NCBI GenBank assembly: GCA_964036045.1
Contig: OZ038380.1
Coordinates: 171,367,245-171,431,244 of the forward strand
Origin: Eutreptiella sp. 'Long Island Sound 2002'
Taxonomy: Eukaryota > Euglenozoa > Euglenophyceae > Eutreptiales > Eutreptiaceae
DNA length: 64,000 nt
Direction: 5' to 3'
The notes below the pieces were generated by a model. The model had not been told where the DNA came from and ran no database searches. It saw only the letters and a program-made list of their open reading frames with translations. The position numbers and the translations under genes were made by a program. How positions within the stretch are numbered: position 1 is the first letter of the stretch; every line of letters begins with the position of its first letter. Of the stretch, positions 55,362-64,000 are shown in pieces.

Positions 55362-58300
55362 CTGTGGATAGCAAACGGCATATGTGCACGCCTCGAAGGG
55401 GCCACGGTATGAACACAGGCAAGCAGCACCCTCTGCCCCCCCCGGCCCCCGTGTAACAGCTCGTCAGGTTGCAGTTTCTTTACGGGGCCCTGGACAGTCA
55501 CCCATTCTTCCCTTCGCGTGTTGCGTCGCGTCAATCCTTTCTGACGGCCGCTGCGGCTGGTGTTCCTTGCGGTGTCGTTTCCGCATTAGCGGGGCCCAGT
55601 ATGGGGCGCACTGGGTTCGTGCTGGCTGTTGCGGGGGTTGTTTACGGGTTTTGCTGCCCACTCCCCTCCACGTCTGGGCCGTCCGCCACATGCCTCCCCG
55701 CGTTTCCTTGTGCGTGAGGTCCCATTGTTCCACTCCTCCGCATGGTGTCCTAGTCGTCCACATGCCTCCCCGTGTTGCCCTGTACGTGAGGTCCGATTAC
55801 TCCACCTTTCCGCGTGGTGCTCGTGGGCATTGTGCGCACCTTTATGGTTACCGCAGGTGTCCTGCGCGTTCGTGGTGGCCAGGGCGGTTTGCGCCACACC
55901 GTGTCCACGCCGGTGTCCTTGGTTCTGCCCACCCCGGTTTTGTCGGAGGTTCCTTCCCTATCCTGACAACGCTGGAGAACCGCGCTGCAGGGGCCCCATC
56001 GGTGGCCCTCCAGGCGCCCCACCCCCTGCGCGCACAGACATTTCCAAACAACGCCTCAGGGGCTTCAGTGCTGGTCCACTGGGTGCCCCCCCTCCCTGCC
56101 CCTCCCCCAGGGATGTGCTTCAGGGGGAAGTGGGACGGGTGGGGGACGGGGGGAGCAACCGCCAAGGCGGTTACTGGCGGTCGGAGCGGTTGTGGGGGCA
56201 AGTACTGGCGGTTACACAACAGTTTTGGGGGCAGTTGGCAGCAGATGAAAGGAGTGAAAACGAAGGGCGAACCCCCCCCGAAAAAACTTTAAGCGCATAC
56301 CCCCCCCCACACACACATCCCGGGTGTAGCTACATCGTAGCCAGGGGGGGGGGGGGGTGAGAGGAAAACGGCAGACATCCACTTTGTGGCCTGAAGCACA
56401 GCCATCAAATTGGGGGGCTGAAGGGGGGCAGCCAAGGAGGCCCCCATCGGGTAAACTGAAAAGAAAATTGTTTTTTGGCACTGCATCAACATCAACCCGG
56501 CACGTCACACCGGATGCGTGAATCCGTCTGCTGTTCTTGGGCCCTGTGCCCCGACATCTGTTCAAAAAGGGGTTACGACGCATCATAATATTACAGTTGT
56601 AGACATGGTGCATAGGTGGTGTACAGTGTGCCCATGCACATGTTGTAGACGCGAAGAGACAATGTTAAGGATGGGGCACAAAGCGCCCCCTTTAACGAAG
56701 GTTGCATAGGTCTGTTTGCCTGTCGCAATATTACACGCGTAAAGCATCGTTATATTGTCAAGCGGAAGTGGGAGGGGGCATCCATGGCTGGATTGCTGTC
56801 TGAAGCTGGCGGCACCTGTTGGCCTCTCTCCACTTCCCCCTGTCCTTTCCTTGCTTGCTTGCTGCACTTCCCTGCGGGGGGGGGGGGGGGTTGAGGGGTT
56901 GATTCAGTGGAGAGCCATGCTCCGGCAACCAGTGCTGCATGCACAACTGCCTCACGCCGGAAAGCAACGGCCACATATATCAGAATGCCCACTGCACACT
57001 GCGAGTACATTCAGCCACATACTGGGCTCAGGCAAAGATGTTCGTGTCGTGGCCCTCACCAGCTTGACTGCAGTCTGCATACAAAGGCAAGCAATCGTCT
57101 GTCCCCAGCTGCACACGCAGTACTTATTACTGAGGCCCCACTGGCTGACCAGCAGCACCAGTGGGAACGTCCAAACAACCGTGAATGGGGGGCGTGTAGG
57201 GGAGCCAGGGTCTTGCCCACCTTCAGTCAAGGCACCCTGGATGGTGCCACTCTGTGCCACAGTCACACACCTCTGAGCGAACCGGCTCTTGAAACCACTG
57301 GGGGAACGGCTTTGCGAAGCAAAATCAGTCTGCCCGAGGTTGCGTCCACACTGTTTTTCTTTTTCTGGTCCCCCACACCACCCTGCCCAAAGCACCGCAT
57401 CACAGCGGCCTGGCTGCAGGCTGACGAGCGTTCATGGCCTGCACTGTTCTGACATAGTCAAACCTCAGCTCCAACTGCCCTGCACTGCTCTGCCTGATTC
57501 AAGGACCCTGCTACTCCCCTGCACTCCTTCAGAGGTCTTCAAATCCTACATACGCCCCCCCTGCACTGCGTTGCTGGTACATGCAGATCACATGTTGTGT
57601 GCATGTCTGTGGAACGAGCCGAGTGTAGGCCCCAGAGGGATGGATGAAATGGAACAGAGGGGACTGACGGAGGCCAACCCGTTGCAAAACAGCAATTGAA
57701 ACAACTGTGTGGAGATTGGTGGAAGAAAAAACTGCTGCACTCCGGTACCTAACAGAGCACCAGCCGGTCAGGAACTGCTTTCGGTTACGGCGAATCGGCG
57801 CCGGTTGACCATCAACTGCATCAAGCTCCCACCAATCAATCCTGACACACACAACCTCAGGCTGTCCTCATTGCGGAAAAAAAAAGTCTCATTCCTAAAG
57901 GACTGCCCTGAAACCCGAGTTGAATATCGCTGATGAAATACACGGCCAGTGGATGCAAAGGGATGACCGAATGGAAAAGCTCATGCTGAGATACCACCAC
58001 AAAAATTAAACGGAAAAGACGGACCGCACAAAAACAGGCAAACAGAGTACAAAGAAAATGACCATACAAAACTTTTGTGGGCAGCACCAGTTCCAGTAAG
58101 AGACACCAGAACTTCGGCCCAGGCAGTTGCGTCCACAGCTGTGCCACAGGAGGGCCCCCACTGCACCCCTTCCCCGCTCCACCTCCCCTTCGTGCCAGTT
58201 TGTAGCGCTTTTCGAAACGTGTGGTGTTCCTTCGCTGTTCTTGGGACGGCTGAGCGATGCACGCAACACCCGTTGAGCCCTCCACGTTCCCACGGACTGG

Positions 58301-58825
58301 GTAGCCGTGAGAGTGCGTGTTTGGACCACACCTTGTGTGGCAAGGAGCAGACAGGGGGCCACTAGTGGCGGCATCAAAGAAGCAGACTACACAAAAAGGC
58401 ACATGCTTCAAAGAGTGACGTCTACCAGCCGCATGCACATACCACGGGGGTCGATTTTTTTTCGGGTTTTGGCGGGCATTTTTTGAATTCCCCATTTCAT
58501 TCGGAGCATTTTTGAAGGTACACAAGTCGGGGGGGCAACATCCCCTTTTGCCATTCGCCACAAATGGGGGGGATGCGGGGAAATGCAGGGGAAATGGGGA
58601 GAAATGGGGGCAAAATTCTGAGCCCCGGTCCACAGGAGCCAAACACAATGTTCTGTACGCCGCTGGCACGCAAATCGTTGTTCCTCATTGTTCACCGTTG
58701 GTGTGGGTTGGGGGGTCCTGAGGGGGGGGGGGGGTTCCGGTCCGACACGTAACCCCCACCCCCAACCCCACCCCCATTGTGGGGCACACCCTGACGAAAG
58801 CAGGCGCCAATGTGCAACCGCATAC
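55362..58825. other. No confident exon; short tandem duplication and G/C runs
   Basis: Two 76-bp units repeat in tandem at about 55680-55830. Poly-G/C runs occur at about 56281, 56346, 56877 and 58722. A minus-strand frame at 56952-57395 is open for 147 codons without convincing splice sites. Confidence 0.4.
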
Positions 58826-58903
58826 CTGTATGGACAGCTTGTTCCCAACGCTTGCGTAGATCATCTCGTTGGTGGTGCCAAACCCCGAGGGGGCAACGAA
58901 AGC
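58826..58903 (-). CDS. Exon of an unidentified minus-strand gene (26 codons)
   Basis: The acceptor GCAATCCCACAG and donor ATACAG/GTATGC are near-consensus, and the exon is exactly 26 phase-0 codons. It reads VAPSGFGTTNEMIYASVGN then KLSIQ, alternating polar and hydrophobic residues as in a beta-sandwich repeat. An IPT/TIG-like extracellular domain is possible but not proven. Confidence 0.5.
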
Positions 58904-61050
58904 CTGTGGGATTGCACGACCGATCGCCAGCGATGCGGCACCCAAGGGCACAGACCCCGAGCACCCCCAGAGGATTCAACAGCAAAGTGCCTGCGCTGCC
59001 CGCCACCTCTAGTCGGAAGTGCAGGCCCAGGGACCGGCAGAAAAGAGATCCCGAGAGATCTCTGTCTCTGAGCCCCCACCCCAACCCATCTCTCTCTATC
59101 TCTCCCTCTTTAAACGAAGGTCGGTCCTTAAACACTGGCCTATTAAATAAATTGCTCATCGCTGTCGGTTGACCGCCAACCGCCGGCGGTTGGCGCTAAC
59201 CGCTGGCAGTTAGGCGCCAGCTGCCAGCAAATTAATGGCGAAAAGAGTGTTGGTTGAGCACTGCCTTCCACCAACTGCTGACAGCTGAATGCTACTTGTT
59301 ATCGGGGAGTGGTCAGTGGGGTCTGTGAGCGGTCCATTGTCGTTGTTGAGAGCGCGGCGCTGTCAGTGGGCTGCTGCACCGTGTGACACGCGACGGCCTT
59401 GAACCGGAACAGCGGCACTCTCTCCGTGCACTGGGACCACGGATGGGGACAGGAGATGGTGTCAACGGCGAGCACTCCATTTATCGCTCCGTTCTAATCT
59501 TCATTCCACGGTGACCAAGCCGAACCAAAGCACCACAAAGCCAACCCATGTGGCCACCCACTGCAGGGCGTGTCGCCTGCGCCCGATCTGCCCCCCCCCC
59601 CCCCCCAAATCCCTCACACCCCCTGCCCCCCGGGCTAAATGCCCAGAGAACCTCCGGTTTACGCCGTTCCGGCGATGGTTCTCTGCTTTCCGCGCCCGAT
59701 GCACAGAGCATCGGGTCCCACACTGGTGAGTTCCTTGGGGCTCGATGCGATATTCCCCTGAAGAGGTCCTGCAGCAACTGCTCATCCAGCGGACCAGTGC
59801 TACAGGCACTACACGTGTGGGCCATGCTTGACGCGTTTTCTCCGAGCCTTGCTCATGTCTCGCTGGCATTGTCTTTTCTGATTGACCTGCGACCAGTGTG
59901 GGGCGGTTCCTGGACATCCGTCCGAAGTATCCAGCCTCCATTCCGTACAAGGCCCTAAACCACCCCCCCACAGCCCGACCACTTTACCGGAGATGGTGTC
60001 GTTGATGACCCGTGCTGCATTCTGAGTATTCTGCATGCTCTGGTTGCTTGCAGGTGGCTTAAGGGGGGATAAATTTTGGTTCAACGCTCATCAAGGCAGG
60101 GGAGGGGGTGTGACCTAATTAAAGGCAGGGGAGGGGGGGGGGTGAGACCTAGATTATGTGAGAGGTATTGAACTAAAGAGATAGAATCAGAAACAGAGCA
60201 GCAAAAGCAGTGTGAGGTAATGTACTCCTCAGCATGGCATAAGTGCATCTTTATTCTCTATGCCATGCCTGGTTGAACCTCAGTAAAACAGGCAGTACAG
60301 ACATCAGACCAGGCGTCCCTGGTCGTCACAGGGGAGGGGGGGGGGGGCAATTTGGAGGGGCGTACAAATTCGGGGGGGGGGGGGTTGATACATGGAACAC
60401 TGCTACATCTTGAGCTAACATGATAAATCCAAATGTCCTGCTGATGGGAGACAGAGCCAGGAGGCACTGCAGCACCAACGGACACAGCAAGCAGCGAAGT
60501 TCCATGCGCCATATCAGCTGAACCACGTGTATCCGACACAGAAACCGACACTCCCTCAGATTTCATCCCCCATCATGCACTGCTGAACAATACATAGCCC
60601 AGTGACATCCGTGACTCACAAGGGACCCCCCCACATCTGACCTCTGCCCCAGTGGCAGGCAACTCTCCCCAATCACGCATCAATACCCAGACACCAGCAG
60701 CAAGTCTGTCCTGCACTTTCCATGATAAAAAAACCAAAGCGGTTAGCCAACAGATGGCGTTATGGCGCCCACCAACAGGGTTCCCCAAACAGTGCTGCAT
60801 TACCTCCAATACACTCAACTCCACCCACGGACTGCTGCGGTATGTACAGCATGTCCACTGAGCCAATAAAACACAAGAGATATCCAGGGGCGGCCTGTGT
60901 GTAATGCACAGTGTCAGCTCTGGCAAACACAGGCCATGGTGGTCAAACCACTTCCATTGAAACCATGGGCAGGGCATCTATTTTGCTTTGTTCAGCAGTG
61001 CAATACTGCATCACACCCGAAATCTGCACGCGTGGAATGTTGTCAACACA

Positions 61051-61336
61051 TTAGAATGCCTGTATGCAGTCAGGAACAGATGCGCCAGCACACACCATTC
61101 CCCACAAAGTGTTCGACTTTCCGAGCAACTCCACCGCCTCACCGTTCTGCGCATGGACATTGATCTGGTCAAACGCCAATCCATCAATATCAAGCCACTT
61201 GTTGGTGACACCTGACAGACGGATGGTCTGGTTTGCAAAGAACAATTGCACATCATCGGGCCCCTGGCGGCTCTGGTAACAGAACCCCGCCGGTCTGGTT
61301 GTAGGGACCGGATCACGAACCACATTTAGCCGGGCT
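61051..61336 (-). CDS. Candidate exon with beta-rich sequence
   Basis: The open minus frame reads NVVRDPVPTTRPAGFCYQS, then QLFFANQTIRLSGVTNKWLD and IDGLAFDQINVHAQNGEAVE. Short strands with GV-x-N and IDGL-x-F turns suggest a parallel beta-helix or other beta-repeat protein. The acceptor may be at about 61337 (GGAATCTCAG) and the donor at ATG/GTGTGT near 61085. Family unassigned. Confidence 0.45.
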
Positions 61337-61813
61337 TCTGAGATTCCGCGGGGTCCGCCCCTTCCACAAAAGGGACCGGGCAGCCCTGCCCACGGCCCAC
61401 AATGCCAAGCCACCCTTACTTTTCCTCAACAGGCAAAATGCCTGGAAATGCAGCGGACAACACTTGGCAGCCCTTCTCTGGTCCCACAGGCTCAGGGAAA
61501 ACCAGACCCGTTGGGGGGATGGAGGGGGGGGATGCCAAAACGCGCCGATTTGGTGCAAATCCAAGGCAATGCAATTTTGATTTTGCGGATATTTGCACCT
61601 CCGTGTATACGCACTGCTTCGGATTTGGGGCAGGAAACTGCCACCATTGTTTGTCCCAAGTCACTCACACCATTGTTTGTCCCAAGTCACTCAGGAAGGG
61701 CATTGTTGGTTGGTGAGAGTGAGACAGCATAGGCGATGCTTCCGCCCCTTGACGTCCCCCTTTAATGCAGGTGCCGGCACGCTTCACAGGAAGCCATCCC
61801 CATGGAGGCTCAC

Positions 61814-61972
61814 CACATCAGCTCTGGTGTGGGAGCGTGTCGCCACAAAAAGTATCCCCCTACGGCGAGCAGTTGCGGGCCATGACGCGAGGAGCCCATT
61901 CGCAAGCGACATGCGCGTGCCCTGGGGATCTGTCTGACCCAGCACCACCAATTTTGTCTTTGCTGTTGTGAT
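61814..61972 (-). CDS. Candidate exon of the same minus-strand region
   Basis: It has an acceptor ATCACAACAG and a donor GATGTG/GTGAGCC. It reads KTKLVVLGQTDPQGTRMSLA, then NGLLASWPATARRRGILFVA. Balanced composition and good splice sites support a real exon. Unidentified. Confidence 0.45.
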
Positions 61973-63092
61973 CAGTCCGTGACTCTTCTCCCTCGATTTC
62001 TCCCAGCAGGTCACTCGAAGTGTTGCGACTGTTTGGAGTCAGTGCACTACGACACCACAGATGTCGTGCAGGCGACAGCGTGGTTCCAACTTTCTTGCAT
62101 TCATGTTTATTCATGTCCCAGACATGAAATAGAAAACACAGCAACTGCAAATTGTTATGCACCCTTGATTACACTACCCGCCAGGAAGTCTGGCCTGCTA
62201 CTCCAATGGCACAATCAAACGCGGCGCATACCAATGGTTGGAAGACCGGAGGTGACACCAATGTGACATGCGAGACCAAAACCTGCGAGAGGGAGAGATG
62301 CGGTGTACCCGTTGCCGTGAACCAGTACTTGCACTGTGCTGGCGGACAGCCCATCCGTATTCGGGGGAGCGCCGTCCATCGCGCCTACAACATGTTCCGT
62401 AACTCGGCCCCAAATGTGTCTTCAAACACTGCGTCGCAACGCAACTCTGTGATATTACTGGCGCACTGACCAAAACCTCCGAGTGGCATGTGAAATGCGT
62501 CTCACATGACACGGGAGAACCACCGCAAACTTGCACACGGATTCCTTCATCTGCACCGCCATATCGCGCTGGCCATGCATATGTACAGTACATCAAGGGA
62601 GGGAAATGAGGTGAACATGGACAGTGCAGGAGCAGCGCAGGACGCGGTGGTTCGAGGGTGGGTGCGCTGCCGGCTGCATGCGGCAATGAGGCAGTGTGCA
62701 ATGATACGCCTGCCTACATCGAGTGGTGTAACCACATAATCGCAATAGTGCATGCATGCACTCAGTGTCTTCAAAAAGTTGGGGGCTAGGCCAGTGGCAC
62801 CACAGCGCCACCGGGCAACTACTGTCCGCGGACATTTAGCACCGTCTATGGTACACTTGAGCATTGTCGGGGCTTCCGGGATTCGAAGCCGTGAGCCCAC
62901 GGACGCGGTTGTGCCATCTCACTGGCCTACTCCATTGCCCATGGGATATTAGGTGCCGCAAAGAATATAAAGCAGCCGTCAACTTTTTTCATAACAGTTT
63001 ACGCCTGATTTGTGGGTAGGCACCCTGAGCCCGCAACTGCGGTCAGAAGTGGGAACCACAGACGGTGAGGCCAAGGTGAGGGCGAATGGAAC

Positions 63093-63195
63093 CTTTGAAA
63101 TCGTACTTGCCGTTCCCGTGCACCAAAATAAGTTGCGGAGACATTTGCGGATGTGTCGCGATCAACGTCTTAATCAAGTCCATGATTGGTTTCGC
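63093..63195 (-). CDS. Candidate exon of the same minus-strand region
   Basis: It has a strong acceptor (TTCACTTTTTTGTAG) and a weaker donor (CAAAG/GTTCC). It reads AKPIMDLIKTLIATHPQMSP then QLILVHGNGKYDFK. Unidentified. Confidence 0.45.
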
Positions 63196-63393
63196 CTACA
63201 AAAAAGTGAACAATGTGGTAGTATGGCACCTTGGCGAAGCAGCACTGCCGTGGATGCCTCGAATGTTGTCCACAGCCTCGGATAAACCGCCACCCCCCAT
63301 TCCACCCGCTCGCCTCCGATACCTCAGCCTCGGTTGCCCTTTCATGTCGCTTCTGTTGAAACCAGCTTTCCACCACGAGAGCTTTGCACATAC

Positions 63394-63465
63394 CTCTCGA
63401 AAGCCCAAATAACCGCTGACCGCCGGGGTCGTGAGCGTGACAAGCTGGGAGGACTGGTAAACCAC
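63394..63465 (-). CDS. Candidate exon of the same minus-strand region (24 codons)
   Basis: The acceptor TTGCTCTCTTTCAG and donor GAGAG/GTATGTGC are both near-consensus, with exactly 24 phase-0 codons reading VVYQSSQLVTLTTPAVSG then YLGFRE. Together with 63093-63195, 61814-61972, 61051-61336 and 58826-58903 it suggests a minus-strand gene of at least 4.6 kb that extends past the right edge. Confidence 0.5.
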
Positions 63466-64000
63466 CTGAAAGAGAGCAATGTATCGCGATCCGCATGCAC
63501 GACCAGCACCACTCTCATGCCAAAGAAAGTTGCGTGCACGGCGCCGTCAACGGCACCACGCAAATACCTCCAAGCTGGGGAATTCCATAAGTACTAAACT
63601 CGCGACCTCCTCGTCACTTCCTGGAACGTACCTGTTGGAGCGCAAGCAATTCCAGTGGCACGTAAACAGAGAAATGCCACGGTGTACCGTTTCGTACCGT
63701 GGCTTTACCACGTTGTACCGTTTCCAGAATCCTTTTTAACCTCCCTCCCTCATCAGCTAGGTGAGGTGTGGTTCATACCTATTCAAATCTACCCCGGCTA
63801 TGTACGTTGGTTTTGGTTCGTTCACGTCAACCCATTTGAAGTCCCCATGATCTTCTTCCACCAGGCTTTTCTTGAGGTTCTCTTGGTCCCTACAAAAGAA
63901 GGTAGTTCACATCTCCTGTCAAGGAAGTCACCGCAAACGTTCGCGAGAATGATGCAAGCGATTGTGTGACCTTTGCCAACTTTCCATGAGGTCTCAATAG

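Noticed and set aside
62790-62930. A tRNA or SINE on the minus strand (TGGCACAACCG and GCTTCGAATCC)
   Set aside because: The two box-like motifs are only 16 bases apart, too close for a tRNA, and no acceptor stem or cloverleaf forms.

Overview
This is eukaryotic DNA from a large, repeat-rich genome. Coding sequence occurs only as short exons bounded by consensus AG/GT splice sites. Transposable elements are nested inside one another, and microsatellites, minisatellites and long G/C homopolymers are frequent. Nothing bacterial (operons, Shine-Dalgarno sites, CRISPR, rRNA) was seen. The mix of Ty3/Gypsy, DIRS-like, chromodomain and hAT elements would suit an alga or other large-genome protist or streptophyte, but the species cannot be fixed from the sequence.

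Left part (1-20 kb): a transposon graveyard. A minus-strand Ty3/Gypsy element (gag 3161-4828, pol from about 3150 leftward off the window, LTR 4922-5229) sits against, and probably inside, a plus-strand retroelement relic. That relic holds half a dUTPase, a possible Dam-like methyltransferase segment, an RT lacking its catalytic core, and a DIRS-type RT tail with RNase H (5230-8131). Next is a small gag-type LTR retrotransposon on the minus strand (8273-14115, target duplication GCTC). Its 3' LTR is split by a 3.2 kb insert made mostly of a 2.85 kb inverted repeat. A 34-bp satellite (15297-20107) is split by a second small LTR element of related design (16677-18875, target duplication CTAC).

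Middle (20-39 kb): a non-autonomous hAT element (24215-26787, 8-bp duplication TCGGCGGT) cuts a chromodomain coding sequence. A microsatellite-rich stretch follows, then one exon of a MINDY4-type deubiquitinase (33088-33832, minus). At 35.7-38.8 kb lie two copies of a second 8-bp-duplication element. One copy is intact. The other has been split by a roughly 755-bp inversion, which its reverse-complemented target duplications allow to be reconstructed.

Right part (39-64 kb): short, well-bounded exons of several unidentified genes (plus strand at 39.5-39.9 kb; minus strand at 42-47, 53.8-55.4 and 58.8-63.5 kb), including a cold-shock-domain exon. Also here are a 382-bp tandem repeat (49351-51084), a 1.16 kb terminal-inverted-repeat element (53963-55118) and many G/C homopolymers. 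Long introns probably account for most of the sequence in which no gene is seen. Exons were assigned by eye from splice sites and reading frame, so gene membership is uncertain.
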